From the NCBI RefSeq assembly GCF_023101145.1, contig NZ_CP073714.1, positions 1,612,001-1,676,000 on the forward strand: a stretch of DNA of 64,000 nt, written 5' to 3'. This document shows, piece after piece, positions 47,763-56,642 of the stretch. This stretch comes from Paenibacillus pabuli (GTDB lineage Bacteria; Bacillota; Bacilli; Paenibacillales; Paenibacillaceae). The notes beneath the pieces were generated by a model. It made no database searches. It saw only the letters and a list, made by a program, of their open reading frames with translations, and had not been told where the DNA came from. The position numbers were made by a program, and so were the translations under genes. Numbering within the stretch: the first letter of the stretch is position 1; every line of letters starts with the position of its first letter.

Positions 47763-48660
47763 GATGGTGTGCCTCCCTTATGGCAAAATAAATACTTTCC
47801 AGATCGCTGCCCATAATTCGGGCCTGATAGACTTGTCCACGCTCAGTCAGATGTCGCAGCAGCAACGGAATATCTTCACGGCTTTGAAGCTGGAACACGG
47901 CTTTGTTCGTGGAGACGATCTCTGGTGTATACCCTGTCACCATTTGCCAGCCATTCGGCATCGTCGCTTCAATTTCAATCCGGGGTGAGGTCAGGTACCG
48001 GTTGACAATTTCCTGCTCCGTACCTTCCTCAACCTTGCGCCCCTTTTCCATAAAAATATACCGATCACACACGGCCGAGAGCTGGGATAACACGTGAGAC
48101 GAAACGAGAATCGTCATGTTCTCTTCTTGATTCAGCCTGCGGATGATACGGAGAACCATCTGAATCCCGTCCGGGTCAAGCCCGTTGGTCGGCTCATCCA
48201 GAAAGAGAATGGAGGGACGATGCAGCAGTACCCGTGCCAGACCTACACGTTTTTTCATGCCTGTACTGTAGCTCCCCACTTTCCGATGCTGATATTCCTG
48301 CAATTCGAACAGGTCCACAAGTTCATCGATTCGTGCTTTGGCATGTTGTACACCGAAAGCTTCAGCGAAAAAAATCAGGTTGTCACGCCCGCTCATATTT
48401 TCATACAATCCGCTCTGTTCGGTTAATGTGCCGCATATGGCTAATACGTTCTCCGTCTCACGGAAGGGATCAAGGCCGTTAACTCGTACTTGCCCGCCTG
48501 AAGCGCCAAGAACGCCGTTCATAATGCGGATCAGGGTAGTTTTACCCGAACCGTTGGGTCCAATTAGCCCGGTAACACTGCCTTGTTCAACCGTGAAGCT
48601 GACATCGTTCAGTGCCTGATGAACTTTAAAATTCTTTGAAATGTTGCGTACTTCAATCAT
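47755..48660 (-). CDS. ABC transporter ATPase
   Basis: A 301-residue ATPase of the DRA/CcmA-like group. Motifs: Walker A GPNGSGKTT, signature YSTGMKKRVGLARVL, Walker B ILFLDEPTNGLD, and the H-loop SSH. The last 80 residues match the C-terminal extension of exporter ATPases. It pairs with the ABC-2 permease that overlaps it. The minus-strand start ATG 48660 has only a weak GGTGAAG site. Confidence 0.88.
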   Translation of the reverse strand: MIEVRNISKNFKVHQALNDVSFTVEQGSVTGLIGPNGSGKTTLIRIMNGVLGASGGQVRVNGLDPFRETENVLAICGTLTEQSGLYENMSGRDNLIFFAEAFGVQHAKARIDELVDLFELQEYQHRKVGSYSTGMKKRVGLARVLLHRPSILFLDEPTNGLDPDGIQMVLRIIRRLNQEENMTILVSSHVLSQLSAVCDRYIFMEKGRKVEEGTEQEIVNRYLTSPRIEIEATMPNGWQMVTGYTPEIVSTNKAVFQLQSREDIPLLLRHLTERGQVYQARIMGSDLESIYFAIREAHHHE

Positions 48661-49119
48661 GTTTCTTCACCGTCCGATCTGTGTTTGGAGATTATACGTT
48701 TAGAGGGGGGAAATCGTTCAAATAAATATCAAATTTAAAGGTTCCTCCTTCTTAAGTCCCAAACACAGGCATTAACTTCACCCTAAAGTCCGGCGAAATC
48801 GGGTCTCAGGTTTGTTTTCACTATGGTCTATACCATGTATTCTGGTTAAAAGGATGCAATATCCCGTTTCATTGCCATCCATATCGTGGTAATTGGACTT
48901 AAGGCCTCTTACATATTATATGAATGTCTGAATATTCATCTAACGCCGGTCTTGGTTAGCCAAGGCCGGTTTGACGTCGTCACTTGGCATATCCATCGAA
49001 TGGAATGTCTCGTTTCTAGGGAGTACATAATTATTTCGTCTAACACATCATATGAACACTTTCATATTTCCATTAGGAAAGATATCAGATGTGTTTGGAC
49101 CCAGAGGAAGGTGAGCGAA
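48661..49119. other. divergent regulatory region before the Hsp90 operon
   Basis: 459 bases between the ABC operon (minus) and the Hsp90 gene (plus). It contains inverted repeat AACACATC (49043-49050) / GATGTGTT (49088-49095). The open frame upstream of 49120 (from 48886) has no family-like sequence, so I treat it as non-coding. Confidence 0.45.
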
Positions 49120-50955
49120 ATGACAGCATCCAATGAGTATCGCTTTCAGGTAAACCTGAGCGGTATGATCCAGATTCTATCCAACCATTTGTACAGCAGC
49201 CCCAAAGTGTTTTTACGTGAGTTAATGCAAAATGCGACGGATGCTATTACAGCTCGAACAGAGGCGGAACCTGGATTCCAAGGTGAAGTCCGGGTGGAAT
49301 TAACCGGAACAGGCGAGCATCGTACCATGATGGTAGAGGACAACGGCATTGGGTTAACGGAAGCCGACATTCATGAGTTTCTGGCCATGATTGGTCAATC
49401 CTCAAAGCGTGGACAGCAGGCCCTGCTGGATGGAGAGACTTCGTTTATCGGGCGATTCGGGATCGGATTATTGTCCTGTTTCATGGTGAGTCATGAAATC
49501 GTCATGCTGACGCAATCCGCGAAGGGTGGACCTTCGATGGAATGGCGGGGTAAGCCGGATGGCACCTATACGATTCGGCAATTGGAGACACAGTTGTCTC
49601 CGGGAACAAAAGTATATCTGCGTTGTACACCGGATGCAGCTCATTATTTCGAGACGGAATATGTACAGGAAGCCTTGTTTTATTATGGAGCTCTGCTGCC
49701 TTATCCGGTCATCCTGCATAGTGACGATGTCCAACATATTGTAAATAGTGAGTCACCAATCTGGTTAATGGAGCCCGAACTCGCATGTGGACGCAGAGCG
49801 GAAGTGTTTTCTTTTGGCGAACGATTGCTTGGGGAGAAATTTCAGGATTTCATCCCGCTGACGACGGCTTCAGGCCGTACGGGTGGTATTGCCTTTGTTC
49901 TACCGCATGCCGTGAATTTGAATGCCAAGCGTTCCCACCGGGTGTATCTGAAGCGAATGCTGATCTCGGAGAAGGCGGAAAATATTTTGCCGGAGTGGGC
50001 CTTCTTCGTGAAATGCCTGATCTGGACAGACGAGCTTCAACCGACGGCTTCAAGAGAACACTTTTATGAAAATGAAAAGCTGGAAGACGTGCGCTTTGAG
50101 CTCGGCGATGCGCTTCGTAGGGGATTGGCCGACATGGCTGAGAGCCAGACGGAACGGCTGCAGAAGCTGATTCGCCTGCATGCGCTGTCGATGAAGGCAT
50201 TGGCGGTGCAGGATCAGGAGTTCTATGCGATGATTCACCGCTGGCTCCCGTTTGAGAGCACCCGCGGCCATCGGGAACTTGGTGAGTTGATAAGTGAGGG
50301 AGAGACGTTGTACTTTACTACCACGGTGGATGAGTATCGTCAGATTCATCATGTCGCGTCAGCCCAATCGATGCTGGTCATCAACGGTGGATACATCTAT
50401 GACAGTGATTTAATGGCCATGCTGCCACTGGCGGTAAGAAATGTACAGACGGAACGGCTGCAGCCGGATGAGGTATCCATGAGTTTCACCGACGTGCCCC
50501 CGGCTGAACGAAATCAATATTATGATGCCTTGCGCCTTGCTGATTCTGCTTTGCAGCGTTTCCGCTGCCGTGCAGAGGTCAAGGGCTTCAAGCCAGCTGA
50601 TTTGCCGGTGCTGTTCACGCTCTCGCAGGAGTCTTCCACGCTGCGAGCATTGGAAAAAGCAAGTGAGGAAAGTACAGAATTATTCTCCTCCGTCCTTGGA
50701 TCATTGTCCTCCGGCATTAGTTCCGCAGGTTATTCGACCCTGTACCTGAACATCAGTAATCCAATTATTCAGCGGGTCCTGACTTCACCGGATGCCCAAA
50801 TGACTCCGATTGCCATTGAGATGTTGTATGTCAATGCACTAATGATGGGGCATTATGCAATGAATCGGCAGGAGCTTGAGGTGCTGAATCAGGGCATCGT
50901 TCGGTTTATTGATTGGGGTTTGCGTGCAAATACAGATCGTAAGGGGGATGCCTGA
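49120..50955 (+). CDS. divergent Hsp90-family ATPase
   Basis: A 611-residue protein with the GHKL ATP site of Hsp90: ELMQNATDAI (residues 34-43), VEDNGIGL (near 73) and IGRFGIGLLSCFMV (near 110), then GTKVYL. The middle domain has the catalytic-arginine loop as PTASREHFYE (SRE near 311). It is clearly HtpG-like yet diverges from standard HtpG, and the C-terminal dimer part is poorly conserved; it has no MEEVD tail. ATG 49120 follows GGAAGGTGA. It overlaps the next gene by one base (TGATG), so the TPR-like protein is an obligate neighbour and a candidate co-chaperone. Substrate unknown. Confidence 0.88.
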   Translation: MTASNEYRFQVNLSGMIQILSNHLYSSPKVFLRELMQNATDAITARTEAEPGFQGEVRVELTGTGEHRTMMVEDNGIGLTEADIHEFLAMIGQSSKRGQQALLDGETSFIGRFGIGLLSCFMVSHEIVMLTQSAKGGPSMEWRGKPDGTYTIRQLETQLSPGTKVYLRCTPDAAHYFETEYVQEALFYYGALLPYPVILHSDDVQHIVNSESPIWLMEPELACGRRAEVFSFGERLLGEKFQDFIPLTTASGRTGGIAFVLPHAVNLNAKRSHRVYLKRMLISEKAENILPEWAFFVKCLIWTDELQPTASREHFYENEKLEDVRFELGDALRRGLADMAESQTERLQKLIRLHALSMKALAVQDQEFYAMIHRWLPFESTRGHRELGELISEGETLYFTTTVDEYRQIHHVASAQSMLVINGGYIYDSDLMAMLPLAVRNVQTERLQPDEVSMSFTDVPPAERNQYYDALRLADSALQRFRCRAEVKGFKPADLPVLFTLSQESSTLRALEKASEESTELFSSVLGSLSSGISSAGYSTLYLNISNPIIQRVLTSPDAQMTPIAIEMLYVNALMMGHYAMNRQELEVLNQGIVRFIDWGLRANTDRKGDA

Positions 50956-52010
50956 TGAAGACCGAAATGGATTTTGAGGATTTGATGGAAGAAGCCTATG
51001 GCCTGCCTAATGGAACAGCGAAGCTGGGCATGCTGGAGGAAGCGGCAAGAGTCGCCGATGTGAACGGCATGGAGGAGGAAGCGTACGAAGCGCGTTCAGA
51101 GATCGTAGAGACTGCGACATTCTGCGGTTATCCGATGAAAGCACTGATTGCTTTTTCCTGGCAGCTGGGCAAGTTTGATCAACAGCCTGAACGCTATGAC
51201 GAAGAAACGTTAATGTGGTCGTATAAATGGATTTTGGGCGAGTTATCCAGCTTCCCGGAAGTATCTCGCGACAAAATGATGGAGCTGCTGGAGGACTTCG
51301 GACGTCGTTTCAAGTCGTTTGGATACAGCGAGCGTTCGTATTGGTATTATCGGTTCCGCATATCCATGGATCTTGGTGATCTGGAAGAGGCCGGTTCTAG
51401 CTATACGAAATTCAGAAATATGGACCGTGACTTTATGAGTGATTGTGAAGCCTGTGAGCAGGACGAGATTATGCGTTACTGGATACTTGTTGGAGATGAT
51501 GAGAAGGTACTGGAAGCGGCGAAGCCCATCTTGAAAGGACGAATGAGCTGTGCGGAAATTCCGCATCTGACCTTATCGGAGATTTTAATGCCCCTATACC
51601 GACTTGGGAAGATTGATGAAGCTGACAAACATCAAGCCAAAGGCTATCGCATGATCAAAGGGCATAATGATTTTGTGCAGAGCTTTGCCGAGCAGATGGA
51701 TTATCTTGCACGCACCAACCCGGCGAAGGGCATCGATGTATTGGAAGAAAGTCTGGTGCTTGCGATGGATCATGAAGATCCGTTTGCCAAAATGATGTTC
51801 TATGCCAGAGCCGCACAGCTGTTGCGCCGCTGGGCGGATGAATCTCCGGGATACCGGTTGCGGCTTCCCGCTTCCTTTCCTTATGAAGGAGATCCGGGAG
51901 ATTTGCGTAAACTGGCCGATTATTTTGCGGCGCATGCCAAATCAGCCGCAGACAAATATGACCAGCGGAATGGCAATCAACATGTCTCTTCCATGTTGAG
52001 CGAGGTATAG
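50955..52010 (+). CDS. TPR-like helical partner of the Hsp90 protein
   Basis: A 351-residue, all-helical protein. Helix pairs of about 34 residues, as in TPR arrays, can be read: LGMLEEAARVADVNGMEEEAYEA, ALIAFSWQLGKF, WYYRFRISMDLGDLEEAGSSY, LSEILMPLYRLGKIDEADKHQ and GIDVLEESLVLA. There is no enzymatic motif or signal peptide, and the charge is acidic. The start ATG overlaps the last base of the Hsp90 stop, so translation is coupled. TPR proteins serve as Hsp90 co-chaperones in eukaryotes; here the role is inferred only. Confidence 0.8.
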   Translation: MKTEMDFEDLMEEAYGLPNGTAKLGMLEEAARVADVNGMEEEAYEARSEIVETATFCGYPMKALIAFSWQLGKFDQQPERYDEETLMWSYKWILGELSSFPEVSRDKMMELLEDFGRRFKSFGYSERSYWYYRFRISMDLGDLEEAGSSYTKFRNMDRDFMSDCEACEQDEIMRYWILVGDDEKVLEAAKPILKGRMSCAEIPHLTLSEILMPLYRLGKIDEADKHQAKGYRMIKGHNDFVQSFAEQMDYLARTNPAKGIDVLEESLVLAMDHEDPFAKMMFYARAAQLLRRWADESPGYRLRLPASFPYEGDPGDLRKLADYFAAHAKSAADKYDQRNGNQHVSSMLSEV

Positions 52011-52294
52011 TTAGAATGATTCATCAAAGCGCTGCTAACGAACTCAGCAAATTTTATTAGGCAGTATTATGCAGGATTTAAAGTGTAACGAATTGCAGGC
52101 ACCTTATTCGGATGAAATTTTGGAGCAGAGCATACAAAATCAGGAGATAACGCCGCTACGATTCGTTACATCCTTGATAAGGTGAAATCCTACCGGATAG
52201 CCTGTACTGAGTTCGTTAGATTATTAGATTCAATATACCGTGTTCCATAACAGATATGATCGGATGGTACTCCTAATGGTCACCACGCTAAACA
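52011..52294. other. intergenic region
   Basis: 284 bases after the TPR gene with no gene or clear repeat seen. Confidence 0.5.
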
Positions 52295-52344
52295 AAACAG
52301 GCTTGTTCAGAAGGAGGGGTACCCTCTTTCGAACAAGCCTGTTT
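52295..52344. terminator. bidirectional terminator between convergent operons
   Basis: AAACAGGCTTGTTC / GAACAAGCCTGTTT outside and GAGGG/CCCTC inside. It separates the Hsp90 operon from the serine hydrolase gene. Confidence 0.85.
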
Positions 52345-52372
52345 ATCTTTAAATATGAGGTTAGTATTCCGG

Positions 52373-54547
52373 TTATTCAGGAGCCACGGTTGCAGGCGCC
52401 GTTGTATCTTCGGCAGTCTCTTCACCTGAGGAAGTTTCCGGTTGCGGCTGCTTCGTCATCAGATCAGCCACGATCTTATCGGTTGGCTGTGTAAATAATT
52501 GGTACATAATCGCTGCTTCCTCCTGGCGGATCAGTGGTTTGCGGGAGAGGAAGTCGACCGATCCATCCTCCAGCACCTTCACTTCAGGACCGTGGATGCC
52601 TAGCTTCACCATCATCTGAATCGCAGGCACAGCCCAGACATCTGTCTGCCCAGCCAGCTTCACATCCTCGAACAGCTCGTTCGGGTATTGCAGCTGGAGA
52701 GTTCTCCAGATCATTACCATGGCTTCCTGACGGGTGATGATCTGATCCGGCTTGAACTGTTTCTCATCTGCACCCGTGATCATGCCGGATTCATAACCAA
52801 GCTGAATGTAACCGGCAGCAGGGTGTGTAGCCCAGTCAGTATCCGCAGGTGGTGTCGTTTTGCTGGCTTTCAGCCCGCTCATTTTAAGGACGTCCTCAAT
52901 GAATTCAGCCCGTGTAACGGCATTTTTGGGTTGAAAAGCTTCACTTGCATCATTGGTATAGTATCCAAGCGATTGCAATCCATAGATGGCTTCAGCATAA
53001 GGGCTATTCGCCTTTACATCCCGGAAGCCTTGGGGTTTCTGTCCTTTTTTCTCATATCCGAACGGGTTGAGATAAGGTTCTTTCATGTAGATGGTCCCAT
53101 CTCCATTTTCCTTGAACGCCGTGAACTGGCCTGTTAATTCATCCTTGAAGAGACCATCTTCAACCTGAATCAGGGGACGTGGGCCAAGGAAGACGTCGGA
53201 AATGCTTAATTGTCCGGGTTCTTTGCCGCCATCTTTCAGGGAACTGACAATGGTGCTCAGTCGCAGATCCGCGTATAGCCCAGCGAAACGTTGCAGTTCA
53301 TCCGCAGTTTGGGGTTTATACTCCTTGAACTTGACCGGTTCCGCATATTGCGGGAAGAACGTCTGGATAAAGGCCGGGTAGAACAGATTACGTAGTGCTC
53401 CCGTCTGGTTGTAGGTAAGGAAGACACCTGTGTTTTGCTCAGGAATTAGGAAGAGATAAGAGCTGAATCCAATGATATCGCCTGCTTTGGTAATAATTTT
53501 GGAGCTGCTGCCTGCACCCGGAAGCTGAAAAGCAGCTTCGAAACCATACGTGGTATTGGGCAGCAGCGGATGAATGGAAGAACGGTATTGTTCCATGCTT
53601 TTTACCGTAGATTCTTTCCAAATACGTTCGTTATCCTTCACACCATCATTCAGGAATGCGATCATGAAATTCCCGATATCCTCAGCCGTTGAGAGCATGC
53701 CGCCTTGAGGCATAGGTGTTGGGGAAAGGGTGTACAGATCGAGTGGGTTATGACCCGCATCATAGGCAGTTGCAAGTTGGTTTTTGAACTTGCCGTTCAG
53801 CATAAAGCTGCTGTTATCCATCCCCAGAGGTTTGAAGATATGCTGCTGCATATACGATTCAAACGGCTCCCCGCTCACATTCTCCACAATCATGCCAAGC
53901 AGCAGGAAGGCGAAGTTGTCGTACATGTAGGCGCTGCCAGGTTCCCTAACGACAGGTGGCATATGTAACTTGGCGTAATCCTCCATCGATACACTTTTGT
54001 CAAAGTCATCATGGACGTCTTCCTGCTGTGGGTCGCGAATCTCGAACCCGGTGGTGTGTGTGAGCAGGTTCTCTACCGTTACAGGTTTGTCAAAAGGATT
54101 ATCGAATTTCAGTCCTTTCACATAGGTCTGAAAATCTGCCTTCAAATCTACCTTGCCTTGCTCTACGAGCTGCATGACAGCGGCTGATGTAAATGTTTTG
54201 GAGACCGAGGCGATACGAAAGGTGGTATTTTTCGGATCAACAGGCGTTTTACTCTCCAGATCGGAATATCCATACCCTTTCTCTGCCAGGACTTTTCCAT
54301 CTTTGACCACGACGACGGAAGCACCTACATATTGTGCCTTCGCTTCGGCGGAATCAAAAAATGTATCCAGAAAGGCTGTCGCGGACTCTGTTGTCAGCGC
54401 TGTCACTTTCCCTTTTTCATTGACCGCAGCAGGTGTGGTCTCCGCCTGCACGGCGGGTGCCCATAGACTGAGGGACAGGACCAACGCCATGAACGCCCCC
54501 GTTAGGGAGGTGAGCCTGAAGCGGGTGCTTCGATTGGATAAATGCAT
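52373..54547 (-). CDS. SLH-anchored serine hydrolase, beta-lactamase fold
   Basis: A 724-residue exported protein. Signal peptide about 1-36 (ending VQAET). A class C beta-lactamase/D-peptidase-like domain has the SxxK motif in RIASVSKTFTSA (near 115), a YxN-like YMYDNFA (near 208) and a conserved HTTGFE. C-terminal SLH repeats from about 515 (AYGLQSLGYYT..., TRAEFIEDVLKMSG, TRQEAMVMIWR) bind it to secondary cell-wall polymer. AAAAGGAG precedes ATG 54547. It is divergent from an ECF sigma gene. Confidence 0.88.
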   Translation of the reverse strand: MHLSNRSTRFRLTSLTGAFMALVLSLSLWAPAVQAETTPAAVNEKGKVTALTTESATAFLDTFFDSAEAKAQYVGASVVVVKDGKVLAEKGYGYSDLESKTPVDPKNTTFRIASVSKTFTSAAVMQLVEQGKVDLKADFQTYVKGLKFDNPFDKPVTVENLLTHTTGFEIRDPQQEDVHDDFDKSVSMEDYAKLHMPPVVREPGSAYMYDNFAFLLLGMIVENVSGEPFESYMQQHIFKPLGMDNSSFMLNGKFKNQLATAYDAGHNPLDLYTLSPTPMPQGGMLSTAEDIGNFMIAFLNDGVKDNERIWKESTVKSMEQYRSSIHPLLPNTTYGFEAAFQLPGAGSSSKIITKAGDIIGFSSYLFLIPEQNTGVFLTYNQTGALRNLFYPAFIQTFFPQYAEPVKFKEYKPQTADELQRFAGLYADLRLSTIVSSLKDGGKEPGQLSISDVFLGPRPLIQVEDGLFKDELTGQFTAFKENGDGTIYMKEPYLNPFGYEKKGQKPQGFRDVKANSPYAEAIYGLQSLGYYTNDASEAFQPKNAVTRAEFIEDVLKMSGLKASKTTPPADTDWATHPAAGYIQLGYESGMITGADEKQFKPDQIITRQEAMVMIWRTLQLQYPNELFEDVKLAGQTDVWAVPAIQMMVKLGIHGPEVKVLEDGSVDFLSRKPLIRQEEAAIMYQLFTQPTDKIVADLMTKQPQPETSSGEETAEDTTAPATVAPE

Positions 54548-54720
54548 GCAAACACTCCTTTTAAGTAAATTTTTACAAAATCACATACTCCTGTATACTA
54601 CAGCTCAATTGAGAGACAGGTTTCACAATTTTGGGGAGAATTGTTTTTTAATTTATATGCTTGTCACAAATAAGGGGTTCAGGTGCGTTATAGAGATATT
54701 GGGAGAAAGGAGTGGACGTA

Positions 54721-55296
54721 TTGAAACGTACCGGAGAGGGATGCTTTCTGGATGCCGGGGAAGCAGAACAGGTTGTGCAGCGTGTAAAAGCCGGAGACCA
54801 GCAGGCCTATGCCGAACTGATCAGAGCATACGAGAAGCAAATGTATACATATTGTTATGGCATACTAAGCAATCGTGAGGAAGCGGAGGACGCACTCCAG
54901 AACATTTTTATAACAGTATATCAAAATATCGGACAGTATCAGGCTGGGACTTCGTTCACATCCTGGCTGTATAAGGTCGCCTACCATCACTCCATTGATT
55001 TGATCCGCAAACGCAAACGCTGGATTCGGCTGATCGCTTCGTGGAAAGAACATCAGCAGCAGTCCCCCCAACCACACGAGACAACGCTTGACGAGTTACT
55101 GATGCATCTGACTGCCCAAGAGCGAAATCTGGTGATGCTCAAAGTGGTACAGCAGTACAGTTTTGAAGAGATTGGTCAGATTATGGATATGAAACCGGCA
55201 ACCTTGCGCAAGAAGTACGAGCGTCTTCGTAAGAAGCTGGTCCAACATAACAAGACAAGGAGGGGGCTCAGCCATGATGAATCGTATGCCAAGTGA
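54721..55296 (+). CDS. ECF-type RNA polymerase sigma factor
   Basis: A 191-residue group 4 sigma factor. Region 2 is YAELIRAYEKQMYTYCYGILSNREEAEDALQNIFITVYQ with WLYKVAYHHSIDLIRK; region 4 is LTAQERNLVMLKVVQQYSFEEIGQIMDMKPATLRKKYERLRKKL. It would direct transcription of stress or envelope genes. I prefer TTG 54721, eight bases after AGGAG; GTG 54712 is in frame but too close. Overlaps the anti-sigma gene by 23 bases. Confidence 0.88.
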   Translation: MKRTGEGCFLDAGEAEQVVQRVKAGDQQAYAELIRAYEKQMYTYCYGILSNREEAEDALQNIFITVYQNIGQYQAGTSFTSWLYKVAYHHSIDLIRKRKRWIRLIASWKEHQQQSPQPHETTLDELLMHLTAQERNLVMLKVVQQYSFEEIGQIMDMKPATLRKKYERLRKKLVQHNKTRRGLSHDESYAK

Positions 55297-56458
55297 GTTG
55301 GAAGAATCGGATATCCTACAGGAAATTCGTGATGCTGGTTTGAATCTGGGTATGCCTGCTGGTGGATACAGCGATCGCATCATGAAGCGGTTGCAGGAGG
55401 AGGCACGAAATAACAGGTTGAAACTGTCCGGCAAGGTTCGGCGTCCTCACTTCGCTCGAAGAATGATTGCTGTGACTGTTGCAAGTGCTATGTTGTGTGC
55501 CGGGATTGTTGGCAGTGGTTTTGTCTCTCCCGTGATGGCTGCCGCGTTGCGGAACATTCCGGTCGTAGGCGGTCTTTTTCAGGAGATCGGGAAAAGCGGG
55601 CTGAAAAAAGCATCTGAAGCAGGACTGACAACGGTTCCTGAACAACAAGACGCACAGGATGACATTAAGATAACGATCTCGGAGGTAGCATATGATGGCA
55701 TCCGGTTAAGTATGGCTATTGAGCGGGAAGGTGCGGAGGGTCTGAACATGGTTAATCGGGACAGAGCAGAGGAGCATCCGGCCAAAGGGTACCTTGGATA
55801 TCCCGAAATGTACCTTGGAGATACGAAGTTAGGCTACCGGACAAGAACCTTGAATGAGATTGCCAGCACGGATCAGTCCGGGAAGGTTGGGTTTAGCGAT
55901 AAGATTTTAGTAGCCGAATTCGAAAATCTGAGCAGGACTGACGGCGGGGATATCCCTGATGATTTTGAGATGCGAGTTCTTATTCCGGTCACCGGGATCG
56001 AGCAGCCGTATGAATTTGTGATTCCGGTCAAGAAGATGCAGGATGGCATCACGCTCAGCCCGGAGAAGTCGCAGTCCAATGACGAATTCGCTTATACGGT
56101 GCAAAAGGTAATACTCACCCCGTCGATGACCAAGCTCATCGTGGATACAAAAGGCTTTGCCCCGGATGCAGGCCCTTTGCCCAAGGGGCACAAACTCAGT
56201 GCTGTTCATTTTGAGATCATCAATGAGCAGGGCGAGAGCGTTGAACAGGAATCCATCGCATTTGAACACGGACTTCCACCAGTGACGTCACATTCAGAGG
56301 AGTCCTATGCTCCCTTTGACCAGCGCCCCGAAAAACTGATCATCAAGCCCTATGCATTTATTATTGGTAGTGACTGGCTTCCCGTGCTGGACGAAAACGG
56401 CAACGATTCAAAAGTGTATTACGATGATCTTGAACTGAAGATTGATGTTAAATTGTAA
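55274..56458 (+). CDS. membrane anti-sigma factor, DUF4179-type
   Basis: A 394-residue protein. An N-terminal cytosolic segment (1-62) is followed by one membrane helix (IAVTVASAMLCAGIVGSGFV, about 65-85) and then an external DUF4179-like domain with RNIPVVGGLFQEIGKSGLKKASE, followed by a C-terminal beta-rich DUF5643-like domain. This is the usual arrangement for a Paenibacillus ECF anti-sigma. GGAGGGGG precedes ATG 55274. Presumably it holds the sigma factor until an envelope signal. Confidence 0.85.
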   Translation: MMNRMPSELEESDILQEIRDAGLNLGMPAGGYSDRIMKRLQEEARNNRLKLSGKVRRPHFARRMIAVTVASAMLCAGIVGSGFVSPVMAAALRNIPVVGGLFQEIGKSGLKKASEAGLTTVPEQQDAQDDIKITISEVAYDGIRLSMAIEREGAEGLNMVNRDRAEEHPAKGYLGYPEMYLGDTKLGYRTRTLNEIASTDQSGKVGFSDKILVAEFENLSRTDGGDIPDDFEMRVLIPVTGIEQPYEFVIPVKKMQDGITLSPEKSQSNDEFAYTVQKVILTPSMTKLIVDTKGFAPDAGPLPKGHKLSAVHFEIINEQGESVEQESIAFEHGLPPVTSHSEESYAPFDQRPEKLIIKPYAFIIGSDWLPVLDENGNDSKVYYDDLELKIDVKL

Positions 56459-56642
56459 TTGCAGTCTATCTACAGAGGGAAAAAAAGGATTGTTCCATCG
56501 TCATCAAGTTAGACATTGACCCGCGAGAGGTCGCTTTAGCAAAGTGTCCCTCGAACGGTTCAACGTTTAGCAGCTGGGGGAACGTCCTTTTTTATTGTTT
56601 AATGTTAGTGAGAATTTTTTTGAAGAACCGAGCTCATTCCCG

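Noticed and set aside
48886..49119. N-terminal extension of the Hsp90 gene
   Set aside because: The extra 78 residues are unlike Hsp90, and a good ribosome binding site sits directly before ATG 49120.
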